A stretch of DNA of 64,000 bases from JBBQNR01 sp963774075 (GCA_963774075.1 CAVZDP010000002.1:620001-684000), one strand, 5' to 3'. Counted from the stretch's first letter, positions 25,709 through 34,510 are shown. Numbers and translations are program-made. Notes: generated from the letters alone by a model not told the origin.

Positions 25709-26419
25709 TCACTTCAGCTCGGCCGCGAGATCGGTGTCCGGCCACATCGGGATGCGGCTCAGGCGGTAGCGATCGGCGGCCGGCAGCTCGAGCGCCCGGC
25801 CGCCGAACAGGCAGGCGGCCCGGTACCCCGACCGCTCCAGGGCGGCGTCTATCGCCGCCTCGTCGGTCCCCGCGTCTCCATACGCGTAGGCGTAGATCCG
25901 AACCTCCTTTCCGAGACGATCCTCGAGCGCGGCCCTGGAGCCCGAGAGCTCAGCTTCGACGAGCTCCAGGGCAAGCTCCGACAGTCCGCGGTGCGACACG
26001 CCGTGCGATTGAGCCGAGACACCGTGCCGCTCCAGCTCCTGGAGCTCCTCCCAGCTGCAGATCGGCTCCGGGGGCTCGGCGGTGTTGGCGTCGAAGTCGC
26101 TCCTGGTGCCGATGTAAGCGGTGGGCGCGAAGATCACCCCCGGGAAGCCGAGCCGCGTCATCCACGGCAGAGCGCAGTCGAGGACGGAGCGGTACGCGTC
26201 GTCGAACGTGACCAGGACGCTGCGCTCGGGGACGCTCTCCGGCTCGTCCAGCGCCCGGAGGAACGCTTCCGAGTCGATCGGCTGCCAGCCGGCGTCTTTC
26301 AGAAACCGAAGTTGAGCGGCGAACGTCTCCTCCGGGACGTAGTACCAGGTCTTCCACGCGTCGTGAGAGGGCTCGCCGATCTTGTGGTAGCTCAGGATTG
26401 CGAGCCTGCGATCGCTCAT
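25709..26419 (-). CDS. polysaccharide deacetylase (CE4/NodB-like)
   Basis: A 236-residue protein from the ATG at 26419, two bases after the glycosyltransferase stop. NodB motifs are visible: motif 1 VTFDDAYRSV near 80 (catalytic and metal Asp), motif 2 SQSHGVSHRGL near 133 (metal His pair), and motif 3 YAYAYGDAG near 172. No signal peptide is present, so a cytosolic sugar precursor or polymer end could be the substrate, as in several cell-envelope glycan clusters. It lies in a two-gene unit with the glycosyltransferase, which supports a role in glycan modification. Confidence 0.82.
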   Translation of the reverse strand: MSDRRLAILSYHKIGEPSHDAWKTWYYVPEETFAAQLRFLKDAGWQPIDSEAFLRALDEPESVPERSVLVTFDDAYRSVLDCALPWMTRLGFPGVIFAPTAYIGTRSDFDANTAEPPEPICSWEELQELERHGVSAQSHGVSHRGLSELALELVEAELSGSRAALEDRLGKEVRIYAYAYGDAGTDEAAIDAALERSGYRAACLFGGRALELPAADRYRLSRIPMWPDTDLAAELK

Positions 26420-26421
26420 CG

Positions 26422-27567
26422 TCAGGGCAGCGTCAATTCCAGCAGCCTGCGGCCGACGACTTCGGCGTCGAAGTGTTCCTCCGCGAGCTGCCGCGCAAGG
26501 CCGCATTGGCGCTCGTAGTCGGAGACCACCTCGTCCAGGGCCCGCGCGGCCTCCGGCATGGTTCGAAAGCGGAACAGTCCGGCAGCATCGGGGAGGATCC
26601 GGCTCGGGCCCGTGTGCTGGACTACGGCGGGCTTGCCGCTCGCCAGATAGCAGAGGGTCCGATCGCTGATCCATGCGTTCTGCATACGCGGTCCCGACGG
26701 CTTCGCGCAGCTGAACTCGCCCTTGGATCGCTGGAGGTAGCGCTGGTAATCGACCGGCGACCTGGCGACGGCGTACGAGTGAACCACGCGCCAGCCCAGT
26801 GACTCGAGCGCACGCCGCTCCGTTTCCTCGTGCGGCACGAGCTTCAGGTCCTCGTCGGCCTCGAGGCAGAGCGCAAGCTCCAGCGGATGGTCGGTCAGAG
26901 ACGGCAGGCTCAGGAAGGGGAGGAAGCCGGTCTTCTTGTTGTTGGGATAGGAGTGCTCGCCGGCGATCACCCAGTCGCCGTGGGTGTCCCATGCGGACAC
27001 CGTCGAGAACGCAGCATCGTCGGCAGCCCGCCGGACCGGCCACCAATCCAGCGCGACACACGGCGCGACGTGGTGCCAGTGCGTGTCCTTGGACGGCTCG
27101 GCCGCTCCTTCACCGATCGTCAAATAGACGTCGTGATCCGGTATGTGGAGGTCCCCCGCGCTCGCCCACGTCTGCGTCAGCCCGGGATCGATGTCGAGCA
27201 TGGCTGTCCTGCGGAAGCGTCGGAGCGCCGCGCCATGGGCGTCGTAGGAGAGATTGAGCAGCAGATCCGCGTCGCTCGCCAGGTCGAGGTCGACGCACCG
27301 CTCGGTGAGCCCTTCGGACAATGGGTCGTCGGACTTCGAGCTGAGCGCGATCGACCGGCTCAACCCGTACGGCTCGAGGTTGCGCTCGAGCTGCTCCAGG
27401 AGCGAAACGAGCTCACTCTCCGGAAGTCCGGGGTCTGCGCTCTCCAGCCAGACGACGTCACAGCCCAGGGAGCGCAGTCCGAGCGCCCAGTTGAGGTAGA
27501 CCCAGCCGTGGCCTCCTCCTTCGGGCCAGGTGAGGGTGTCGGCGCCGATCCAGACCGTGCTGCCCAC
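26422..27567 (-). CDS. glycosyltransferase-like protein
   Basis: About 381 residues from the GTG at 27567, chosen because longer readings overlap clpS and the segment WIGADTLTWPEGGGHGWVYL forms a natural N-terminus. The N-terminal half begins with a Gly-rich nucleotide-binding type loop. The C-terminal third (CYLASGKPAVVQHTGPSRI near 316, then GLFRFRTMPEAARALDEV) matches the second Rossmann domain of GT-B transferases such as CgeB-like proteins, where the donor sugar nucleotide binds. The acceptor is unknown. It is upstream of the deacetylase on the same strand. Confidence 0.65.
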   Translation of the reverse strand: MGSTVWIGADTLTWPEGGGHGWVYLNWALGLRSLGCDVVWLESADPGLPESELVSLLEQLERNLEPYGLSRSIALSSKSDDPLSEGLTERCVDLDLASDADLLLNLSYDAHGAALRRFRRTAMLDIDPGLTQTWASAGDLHIPDHDVYLTIGEGAAEPSKDTHWHHVAPCVALDWWPVRRAADDAAFSTVSAWDTHGDWVIAGEHSYPNNKKTGFLPFLSLPSLTDHPLELALCLEADEDLKLVPHEETERRALESLGWRVVHSYAVARSPVDYQRYLQRSKGEFSCAKPSGPRMQNAWISDRTLCYLASGKPAVVQHTGPSRILPDAAGLFRFRTMPEAARALDEVVSDYERQCGLARQLAEEHFDAEVVGRRLLELTLP

Positions 27568-27583
27568 TGGGCGAGATTGTGCC

Positions 27584-27874
27584 TCAGCCTCGCTCCAGCG
27601 GCGCCATCGTGAGCCCGGCGCCGCTGAGCTGCTCCCAGTAGAGCTCGGCGAGCTCGCGCTCACCGGACCACACGAGCGCCTGGCCGCTGTTGTGAATCCG
27701 TTCCGCGAGCTGGTATCCGCGGTCGAGGCTCATGCTCGGGATCACGCTTGCGAGCGTGGAGGCGACGTGGTCGAATGTGTTGTGGTCGTCGTTGAGGACG
27801 ATCACGCGCCATTCACCACCGGTCCCCGACCCCGGGCCTCCAACGCGTGGTTTTTCGATCGTCTCGGTCGCCAT
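27584..27874 (-). CDS. clpS: ATP-dependent Clp protease adaptor ClpS
   Basis: A 96-residue N-degron adaptor that delivers proteins with bulky N-terminal residues to ClpC/ClpA with ClpP. The core VIVLNDDHNTFDHVASTL near 24-41 is the ClpS signature, with the NDDxNTF loop lining the N-degron pocket. The N-terminal 20 residues are Gly-rich and presumably flexible. The ATG at 27874 gives the expected length. It lies between the MBL-fold gene and the glycosyltransferase; no clpA/clpC gene is nearby. Confidence 0.93.
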   Translation of the reverse strand: MATETIEKPRVGGPGSGTGGEWRVIVLNDDHNTFDHVASTLASVIPSMSLDRGYQLAERIHNSGQALVWSGERELAELYWEQLSGAGLTMAPLERG

Positions 27875-27941
27875 GCTCGCAGTGATCGTTCGATCGGCTG
27901 ACCGGGAGGCGCCCGAAAAAGGCACCAGGCCGGTCCCCTCC

Positions 27942-28856
27942 CTATGACCGCCCCGCAGCAGCCTCCCGCTGCTTCTGCCAGTAGCGCTCCAGTCCCGCCC
28001 AGAGTTGCTCGACCGGCGCGCCGACCTCGAACACCGCCGCGGTCTCTGCGTCGGTGGAGTCGCGGGTGAGGCGATCCGTCTCCTCGACGAAGCCTCGCAT
28101 GGCCTCCTGGCCGGGTCCGTGCACTTCGAGCAGGCGGCGCGCCAGCTCGGCCTGGTCGCGCAGCCGTTCCTTGGTGCGCTCGAGATGCGGGGGTGGGTCC
28201 TCCACCACACCGAAGTGCGTGAGCGCGAGCCGCGCCGGCCGGCGCGCGGCAACGAGGTCGATCGAGGCCAGCCACGCCGCCACGTCGATGTCGGGCGGTG
28301 GCGTCGGGAGGCGGATGAAGTCCGAGGGCGGGATCCGGACGCCCGCCACGTCTCCGACGTACGCGGTGCCGTCGGTGCGGTCGAAGTAGACGACGTGGTG
28401 GGATGCGTGCCCGGGCGTGTACTCCACGTCCAGCTCGCGGCCGGCGGCGGAGACGGTCTCACCGCCCGAGAGGACGCGGAGGTTGCTCTCGGGCACTGGG
28501 ACCACCCTGCCCCACAGCGCACCAAGCCGGTCCCCGTAGATGCGCTCGGCGCTTCGCAGCAGCTTGGTCGGGTCGGCGAGGTGAGGAGCGCCTTTCTCGT
28601 GCACGAAGACCTCGAGCTGCGGGAAGCGCTCGACGAGGGCCCCGGCAGCGCCCGCGTGGTCGAGGTGGATATGCGTCAGGAGCAGCGCGCCTGGCTCCTG
28701 CTCCACGCCGGCGAGCAGCGTCTCGATGCAGGATTCGGGCCCGGGATCCACCAGTGCTCCACCCAGGTCCCACGATCCGATCACCCGCTCGCGACCACGC
28801 TGGCGCACGTCTATCAGCCGTGCTTGGGGGCCCGATCGTGTTCCCTCCCGCGCCAT
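27942..28856 (-). CDS. MBL-fold metallo-hydrolase
   Basis: A 304-residue protein from the ATG at 28856. The metallo-beta-lactamase fold metal motif is THIHLDHAGAAG near 62 (HxHxDH), followed by YTPGHASHHVVYF near 146 (third His), YVGDVAG near 166 (Asp) and LALTHFG near 211 (last His). It resembles glyoxalase II-like and lactonase-like hydrolases, with a helical C-terminal extension of about 80 residues. The substrate cannot be read. It is divergent from the acyl-CoA mutase at 28965, so an acyl-thioester or CoA-linked substrate is conceivable but unproven. Confidence 0.87.
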   Translation of the reverse strand: MAREGTRSGPQARLIDVRQRGRERVIGSWDLGGALVDPGPESCIETLLAGVEQEPGALLLTHIHLDHAGAAGALVERFPQLEVFVHEKGAPHLADPTKLLRSAERIYGDRLGALWGRVVPVPESNLRVLSGGETVSAAGRELDVEYTPGHASHHVVYFDRTDGTAYVGDVAGVRIPPSDFIRLPTPPPDIDVAAWLASIDLVAARRPARLALTHFGVVEDPPPHLERTKERLRDQAELARRLLEVHGPGQEAMRGFVEETDRLTRDSTDAETAAVFEVGAPVEQLWAGLERYWQKQREAAAGRS

Positions 28857-28964
28857 GGCCACGATCTTACGTGGCCGGTGCCCGGCCTTTCCGTGCGCTC
28901 CCCCTGTGGGCACCCGCCTCGATGCTGGATAATCTGGTTCGGCAACCGAGATGGAGGGCCGGCA

Positions 28965-30713
28965 ATGGCGAACGAAGACGGGCGCGCTGACCACGCTCGC
29001 GGCAACGGCAAGGCGGACCTCGATGCGCTCATTCGCTCGAAGGAGGCAGAGCTCGAGCGGCTGAGAAGCGAGAGGCGCCGCTGGGAGGAAGGCCCGCTCG
29101 CCAAGGCGCTCGAGAAGTCCGGAGAGCGCCGTGAGGAGTTCGAGACGCTGTCCGGCCTACCGACGGACCACCTCTATACGCCCGAGCACGTCGCGGACCT
29201 CGACTACGAGCGCGACCTCGGCTTCCCGGGCCAGTATCCGTTCACCCGCGGCATCCAGCCGACGATGTACCGCGGGCGCTACTGGACGGTCCGGCAGTAC
29301 GCAGGCTTCGGTACGCCGGAGGCGACCAACGAGCGGTTCAAGTTCCTGCTCTCGCAGGGTCAGCCGGGGCTCTCGACGGCCTTCGACCTGCCCACGCAGA
29401 TGGGCCTCGACTCCGACGACGACCGTGCCGCCGGCGAGGTAGGGCAGGTCGGCGTGGCGATCGACTCGCTCGCGGACATGGAGACCGTGTTCGAGGGCAT
29501 CCCCCTCGACCGCGTTTCGACCTCGATGACGATCAACGCCCCGGCGCCGGTGCTGGTCGCCATGTACGCGGCGGTCGCCGACAAGCAGGGAGTTCCGCGC
29601 GAGAAGATCACCGGCACGGCTCAGAACGACGTGCTCAAGGAGTACGTCGCGCGAGGAACGTTCATCTACCCGCCCAAGCCCTCGTTGAGGCTCGCCGCCG
29701 ACCTGATCGCGTGGTCCTTTCGCGAGGCGCCCCGCTTCAACGCCATATCGCTCTCCGGCTACCACATGCGCGAGGCCGGCTCGACGGCGGTGCAGGAAAT
29801 GGCGTTCTCGTTCGCGAACGCGATCGCCTACGTCGATGCCGTGCGCGAGCGGGGAATCGACGTCGACGCCTTCGCGCCCCGCCTGTCGTGGATCTTCAAC
29901 ACGCACATGAACTTCTTCGAGGAGATCGCCAAGTACCGGGCACTCCGCCGCCTGTGGGCGCGGATCATGAAAGAGCGCTTCGGAGCCACCGACCCGCGCT
30001 CGATGATGCTGCGCACCCACACCCAGACCGGAGGCTCGACGCTGACCGCCCAGCAGCCGGAGAACAACATCGTCCGGGCTGCGATCCAGGCGCTGGCTGC
30101 TGCGCTCGGCGGCGTGCAGTCGATGGCCCTGTCCTGCTACGACGAAGCGCTCGCGATTCCCACGGAGAAGGCCCAGAAGATCGCGGTTCGCACGCAGCAG
30201 ATCATCGCTGAGGAGATCGGCGTCACCGACACCATCGACCCCGTCGCGGGGTCGTACTACGTGGAATGGCTCACAGGCGAGCTCGAGCGGCGCGCCGAAG
30301 AGGAGATGCGCAAGATCGAGGATATGGGCGGCGCGGTCGACGCGATCGAGTCCGGCTATTACCAGCGGGCGATCCTCGACGAGGCCTACAGGTGGGAGCA
30401 GGCTGTCAACGACGGCGACCGCGTGGTGGTCGGGGTCAACAAGTATCGGGACGATGTGGAGCCCGAGCCGGAGTACTTCAAGGTCGACCAGGCCCTCGCC
30501 GACCAGCAGCGGGAAAAGCTGGAGCGGCTGCGCGCGGAGCGCGACCAGGGCGAGGTCGAGCGTGCGCTCGCCAGGCTACGGGAAGCCGCCGAGGGTGAGG
30601 AGAACATGATGGAGCCCATCATCGAGGCGGTGCACGCATACTGCACGCTGGGCGAGATCTGCGGCACGATGCGCGGGGTCTTCGGCGAGTACAAGGCACT
30701 CGCTGCGATCTGA
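28965..30713 (+). CDS. acyl-CoA mutase large subunit (methylmalonyl-/isobutyryl-CoA mutase type)
   Basis: A 582-residue adenosylcobalamin-dependent mutase subunit with the TIM-barrel domain only. After a coiled-coil-like N-terminus (about residues 20-60) come YPFTRGIQPTMYRGRYWTV near 88, RQYAGFGTPEATN near 108, LSTAFDLPTQMG near 133, and QAALAALGG-type cofactor loops (QALAAALGGVQSM near 371). The C-terminal B12-binding domain with DxHxxG is missing and must come from a separate small-subunit gene, not found in this window. RBS GGAGGG precedes the ATG. Substrate specificity is uncertain: the position of the conserved Tyr in RGPYATMY of methylmalonyl-CoA mutase is Gln here. Confidence 0.9.
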   Translation: MANEDGRADHARGNGKADLDALIRSKEAELERLRSERRRWEEGPLAKALEKSGERREEFETLSGLPTDHLYTPEHVADLDYERDLGFPGQYPFTRGIQPTMYRGRYWTVRQYAGFGTPEATNERFKFLLSQGQPGLSTAFDLPTQMGLDSDDDRAAGEVGQVGVAIDSLADMETVFEGIPLDRVSTSMTINAPAPVLVAMYAAVADKQGVPREKITGTAQNDVLKEYVARGTFIYPPKPSLRLAADLIAWSFREAPRFNAISLSGYHMREAGSTAVQEMAFSFANAIAYVDAVRERGIDVDAFAPRLSWIFNTHMNFFEEIAKYRALRRLWARIMKERFGATDPRSMMLRTHTQTGGSTLTAQQPENNIVRAAIQALAAALGGVQSMALSCYDEALAIPTEKAQKIAVRTQQIIAEEIGVTDTIDPVAGSYYVEWLTGELERRAEEEMRKIEDMGGAVDAIESGYYQRAILDEAYRWEQAVNDGDRVVVGVNKYRDDVEPEPEYFKVDQALADQQREKLERLRAERDQGEVERALARLREAAEGEENMMEPIIEAVHAYCTLGEICGTMRGVFGEYKALAAI

Positions 30714-30729
30714 GGCGCGCCAGCTTGCG

Positions 30730-30900
30730 GTGCTGGCCGGAGCCTTCGCGCTCGGGACGCTGATCGCCGTTGCCTTCGGCGCAGAGCTAGGCACGGCCTC
30801 CACCTTCGGGCAGATCGCGTTCAGCGCCGCGCTCCTGGCCGTGCTGCTCTCAGGTGACGAGCAACCAAGCGGTTTGCAAAGCGGGCGAGCGAGGAAGTGA
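30730..30900 (+). CDS. possible small two-helix membrane protein
   Basis: A 56-residue frame from a GTG, 16 bp after the mutase stop. It reads as two hydrophobic helices, VLAGAFALGTLIAVAFGAE and TFGQIAFSAALLAVLLS, then a polar tail ending SGRARK. There is no clear Shine-Dalgarno, and overlap with shadow frames is possible. The amphipathic pattern and conserved Gly spacing look protein-like, but I recognise no family. Confidence 0.35.
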   Translation: MLAGAFALGTLIAVAFGAELGTASTFGQIAFSAALLAVLLSGDEQPSGLQSGRARK

Positions 30901-31020
30901 GAGCCTAGAAGCAAAGTCGGAGACGCCCGGCCGGTGACCCTGGCCCGGGTATTGCTTCGACCCGTACATCCGGCTCGAAAAAGCGAGCGAGCCGGGTGCT
31001 GCGTAACCTCCCGCGGTGAA

Positions 31021-31048
31021 GGCCGGCCTCTGCTCGCAGGGGCCGGCC
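31021..31048 (+). terminator. strong stem-loop after mutase unit
   Basis: GGCCGGCCTCTG-CTCG-CAGGGGCCGGCC forms a 12-bp stem (one mismatch) with a 4-base loop. It follows a second hairpin CCGGCTCG...CGAGCCGG at 30970-30995. Together they fill the 243-bp space before the LLM oxidoreductase gene; a T-run is weak, so the call rests on stem strength and position. Confidence 0.5.
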
Positions 31049-31143
31049 GCCGTTTGGTCGCGATTCCAGAGCGGCTCGCCGGTGCACTCCGCCTCGCGCC
31101 CGCCGACGGCACATTTGGCTCCGTTATAGGTTTCTGCCCAGAG

Positions 31144-32115
31144 ATGGCTGGCAGAGGAACCTTCATATCCGTCGGCAAGTCGCTCGCCGAGGCAGTCCAG
31201 CGCGTGAAGCGCGCCGAGGGGCTGGGCTACGACTCCACCTACGTGACCCACATCGCGGCGCGTGATTCGCTGACGGTGCTCATGGCCTACGCAGCGGACA
31301 CGCAGCGGATCAAGGTCGGCACAGGGGTGCTGCCGATCTACTCCCGAACGCCCGCGGCCACGGCCCAGCAGGCGGCGACCGTCGACGAGTATTCGGGCGG
31401 CCGCATGGTGCTGGGCGTCGGCGTCTCGCACCAGGTCACGGTCGAGAACTGGTACCAGACCAAGCTCGAGCGCCCGGTCCAGGCAATGCGCGAGTACGTG
31501 GGGATCCTGCGCGCCTGTTTCGCCGGCGAAGAGCCACCGAGGGGAGAGATCTTCTGGACCAGCTTCCGCTTCATGGGCTACGAGCCCCGGGCGGACCTGC
31601 CGATCTACGTGGCCGGGCTCTCGCCCAACATGTTGCAGCTCGCCGGAGAGATCGCCGACGGAGTGATGCTCTGGCTGTGCAACCCCAAGTACATCGAGGA
31701 CGTCGTGGTGCCGTCGGTGAGGGCGGGCCGCGAGCGGGCCGGCAAGCCGCTCGAGGGCTTCGACATCGTTGCCGCGATACCCGCCGCGGTCACCGACGAC
31801 CGCGCCGGTGCCTATCAGGTGATGCGCTCCGACCTCATGACCTACTGGAGCCTGCCTTTCTACAGGGCGATGATCGAGCGCTCCGGGTTCGGAGCGGACA
31901 TCGATGCTTTCGATGCCGGCATGGGCGCTGGTGACATAGACCGCGCCATGGCCGGAATCTCCGATGACTTCCTGGAAACCCTGACCGCGATCGGCCCCGC
32001 AGAGCACGTTCAGGCCTCCATCGCCCGCTACGAACAGGCCGGCTGCACGTCTCCCTGTGTGGGGCCCGTGCCGAGGACCGACTTCGAGGCTACCCTCGAG
32101 GCTGCGGCACCCTGA
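31144..32115 (+). CDS. LLM-class F420-dependent oxidoreductase
   Basis: A 323-residue TIM-barrel flavin/F420 oxidoreductase of the luciferase-like (LLM) superfamily. It opens MAGRGTFISVGKSLAEAV, with the barrel segments DSTYVTHIAARDSL near 31, IKVGTGVLPIYSRTPA near 57, and GRMVLGVGVSHQ near 85. The cis-peptide/phosphate-binding region IYVAGLSPNMLQLAGEIADG near 156 is typical of F420-using members such as glucose-6-phosphate and methylene-tetrahydromethanopterin dehydrogenases. The complete F420 pathway in this window supports F420 rather than FMN use. The substrate is unknown. Confidence 0.85.
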   Translation: MAGRGTFISVGKSLAEAVQRVKRAEGLGYDSTYVTHIAARDSLTVLMAYAADTQRIKVGTGVLPIYSRTPAATAQQAATVDEYSGGRMVLGVGVSHQVTVENWYQTKLERPVQAMREYVGILRACFAGEEPPRGEIFWTSFRFMGYEPRADLPIYVAGLSPNMLQLAGEIADGVMLWLCNPKYIEDVVVPSVRAGRERAGKPLEGFDIVAAIPAAVTDDRAGAYQVMRSDLMTYWSLPFYRAMIERSGFGADIDAFDAGMGAGDIDRAMAGISDDFLETLTAIGPAEHVQASIARYEQAGCTSPCVGPVPRTDFEATLEAAAP

Positions 32116-32270
32116 CCGGGATTCGCTCCCAGCCGCTTTCAGGCCCCGGCGGCGCCTGACCGCCCCGCTGCGGTTGCAATCCGGACGGATGTTGACTACG
32201 TTCGTTCTCGTCACGGATGTATGCTCCGGTTCGGTGGGATCCACTGCCGCGCAGGTAGACTGATTCCAGC

Positions 32271-33269
32271 GTGAGCAAGCTCGAGCCCCTGCGCGATGGT
32301 CATGGCAGGTTGATCTCCGACCTGCGCGTTTCGGTGACCGACCGCTGCAACTTCCGCTGCCAGTACTGCATGCCGGCGGAAGGCCTTCCGTGGCTCGAGC
32401 GAAACGAGATCCTCAGCTTCGAGGAGATATCTCGCCTCGTGGCGCTCCTTGCACGCATGGGAGTGCACGACGTACGCCTGACGGGGGGCGAGCCCCTGGT
32501 CAGGAAGCAGCTGCCCCGGCTGGTGCAGATGCTGACGGGGGTCGACGGGCTCGCCGACCTGTCGCTCACGACCAACGGCTACCTGCTCGAGCGGCTCGCG
32601 GGCGAGCTCGCCGAGGCGGGGCTTCGGCGCGTCAACGTCTCGCTCGACTCCCTCTCTCGCGACCGCTTCTTCCAGATGACGCGGCGCGACGCGCTGCCTC
32701 AGGTACTCGCCGGCCTCGAAGCGCTCGAGCGCTACCCGCAGATCTCGCCGATCAAGGTCAACTGCGTTGCGCTTCGCGACTTCACCGAGGAGGAGGTCAT
32801 CCCCTTCGCCCGCCTCGCCCGGCGGAAGTCCTACGAGGTTCGCTTCATCGAGTTCATGCCGCTCGACGCAGACCACGCGTGGTCCGAGGACCGTGTCCTG
32901 CCCGGCGCCGAAATCAGGCGCATGATCGAAGCCGTCTACCCGCTGGAGCCCGTGAAGCGGGAACCCCATGCCACGGCCAGGGTCTACCGCTTTAGCGACG
33001 GAAGCGGGGAGATCGGGTTCGTCAACCCCGTCTCCGAGCCGTTCTGCGCCGACTGCAACCGCATACGGCTGACGGCCGAGGGGAAGCTGCGGACGTGCCT
33101 GTTCAGCCTGCACGAGACCGACCTGCGCGGCCCGATGCGAGCCGGCGTCGATGATGCCGAGCTGGAGCGGATGGTCCGCGAGGCCGTCTGGCGCAAGGAG
33201 CTGAAGCACCACGTCTCGGAGCCTGGCTTTCGTCAGCCGCCGCGGACGATGAGTCAGATCGGCGGCTGA
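32271..33269 (+). CDS. moaA: GTP 3',8-cyclase MoaA (molybdenum cofactor)
   Basis: A 332-residue radical-SAM enzyme that turns GTP into 3',8-cyclo-GTP, the first step of molybdopterin synthesis. The N-terminal cluster is DRCNFRCQYCMPAEG with Cys 26, 30 and 33; LTGGEPLVR near 65 is the SAM-binding GGEP; the C-terminal cluster is PFCADCNRIRL near 259 and LRTCLF. The C-terminus ends in IGG, matching the conserved GG tail needed for MoaA activity. The GTG start gives the family's standard length. No other moa/moe gene is in the window. Confidence 0.95.
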   Translation: MSKLEPLRDGHGRLISDLRVSVTDRCNFRCQYCMPAEGLPWLERNEILSFEEISRLVALLARMGVHDVRLTGGEPLVRKQLPRLVQMLTGVDGLADLSLTTNGYLLERLAGELAEAGLRRVNVSLDSLSRDRFFQMTRRDALPQVLAGLEALERYPQISPIKVNCVALRDFTEEEVIPFARLARRKSYEVRFIEFMPLDADHAWSEDRVLPGAEIRRMIEAVYPLEPVKREPHATARVYRFSDGSGEIGFVNPVSEPFCADCNRIRLTAEGKLRTCLFSLHETDLRGPMRAGVDDAELERMVREAVWRKELKHHVSEPGFRQPPRTMSQIGG

Positions 33270-33426
33270 GCCGGGCTAAATCTCCGTTCCGGCGCAGCCC
33301 CGACCCGGTGACCGGGGGAGGACTGCCGGCCTGCCGGATAGCAACCAGGCGCTGATTTGTGAGCGTCATGTCAGAGTGTCGTGCTGACTTGTGCGGTTGA
33401 ATCACTCATCCTCGCGGCCGTGACCG

Positions 33427-33473
33427 ACGTGGGTCGAATCGACGGTGATATGCGGGGTCGATTCGACCCACGT
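33427..33473. promoter_or_regulatory. 17-bp perfect inverted repeat at start of AbiEi/DUF559 gene
   Basis: The arm ACGTGGGTCGAATCGAC (33427-33443) is repeated in inverted form as GTCGATTCGACCCACGT (33457-33473), separated by 13 bases. An ATG at 33450, in frame with the AbiEi/DUF559 gene, sits in the loop. In RNA this would sequester that start; in DNA it would be a dimer operator. Confidence 0.7.
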
Positions 33474-34412
33474 GAGCGGGCAGACCGAGACGAGCAGAGT
33501 GTCGCCATGCTCGCGGCGCGGCAGCACGGAGTAATCGCCCGCCGCCAGCTCCGAGCGCTCGGCTTCGACGATGGAGCGATCGACCGTCGCCTCACGCGCG
33601 GGCTGCTGCACATCGTTCACCGCGGCGTCTACGCGGTCGGGCACCCGCGCCTGGAGCATCGAGGTCGCTGGATCGCCGCTGTCCTCGCCAGTGGGCCGGG
33701 CTCCTTATTGAGCCATCGCAGTGCAGCCGCACTCTGGGGGTTGCTTGTGCCAGTTGGGCCGAGAGTCGATGTCACAACGCCCCGCCGGAGCGGTCGACAT
33801 CGACCGGGGATCGCGCAGCACCGGGTGCGTAGCCTGGATGACAACGATTGCGATCAGCGGGACGGCATCCCGGTTACCGCTGTCGCGCGCACGCTTCTTG
33901 ATCTAGCGGAGGTGATCCAGCCCAGGCGGCTCGCGGTCGCATTCGAGCAGGCCGAGCGGTTGCGGCTCCTCGACATGCGGGCGCTGCGGCGAGCGTACGA
34001 GCGCAGCCTCGGCAGGCACGGCTTACGGCCACTGGCCGCTCTGCTGTCGGAGGCCGCGGATCCTCCGGACACGCGCTCTGCGCTCGAGCGCCGTTTTGTC
34101 GACCTGTGCCGATCGCAGGCCCTCCCGCGGCCGCTCCTCAACTCGAGCGTCGCCGGATTCGAGGTCGATGTCCTATGGCCCCGAGAGAAGCTGATCGTCG
34201 AGCTGGATGGGTACGCCTTCCACGCGAGCCGCGATGCGTTCGAGCGCGACCGCATGCGGGATGCAGAGCTTCAGCTTGCCGGCTATCGAGTGCTGCGCGT
34301 GACGTCTCGTCGCCTTCGAAGCGCACCTGCGGCAGTAGCCGAAACCGTGCGCTCGCTTCTGGATGGAACCCCCGACAGGGCTCCCGGGAATGCCGCCGGC
34401 CGCGCGAATTAG
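33450..34412 (+). CDS. AbiEi-like / DUF559 domain protein
   Basis: About 320 residues with a winged-helix N-terminus typical of AbiEi-family antitoxin domains (LAARQHGVIARRQLRALGF, then IDRRLTRGLLHIVHRGVYAVG). A middle region resembles the AbiEi core (SHRSAAALWGLL), and the C-terminal DUF559 nuclease-like domain has VELDGYAFHASRDAFERDRM and YRVLRVTSRRL. The start is uncertain: ATG 33450 lies in the loop of a long inverted repeat, and ATG 33508 begins right at the HTH. No toxin partner gene (AbiEii) follows, so it is solitary. Confidence 0.8.
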   Translation: MRGRFDPRERADRDEQSVAMLAARQHGVIARRQLRALGFDDGAIDRRLTRGLLHIVHRGVYAVGHPRLEHRGRWIAAVLASGPGSLLSHRSAAALWGLLVPVGPRVDVTTPRRSGRHRPGIAQHRVRSLDDNDCDQRDGIPVTAVARTLLDLAEVIQPRRLAVAFEQAERLRLLDMRALRRAYERSLGRHGLRPLAALLSEAADPPDTRSALERRFVDLCRSQALPRPLLNSSVAGFEVDVLWPREKLIVELDGYAFHASRDAFERDRMRDAELQLAGYRVLRVTSRRLRSAPAAVAETVRSLLDGTPDRAPGNAAGRAN

Positions 34413-34510
34413 ATCCTGCGGCAAGCCCGGCTCCTCCGCAGGGCGGCGCCAGTCAGGCTGGGTCGGCCCGGAACCCTCTCGGCCCTCTCGTAGAATGGCT
34501 ACCAGAGACT

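Noticed and set aside
28923..28940. Promoter GATAAT before the acyl-CoA mutase
   Set aside because: The -10-like word at 28928-28933 is attractive, but no matching -35 at the right distance was found, so it is not listed as a feature.
32116..32270. Molybdenum-cofactor riboswitch in the moaA leader
   Set aside because: The known conserved blocks of that RNA were not recognisable in this 155-bp leader; only weak hairpins are present.
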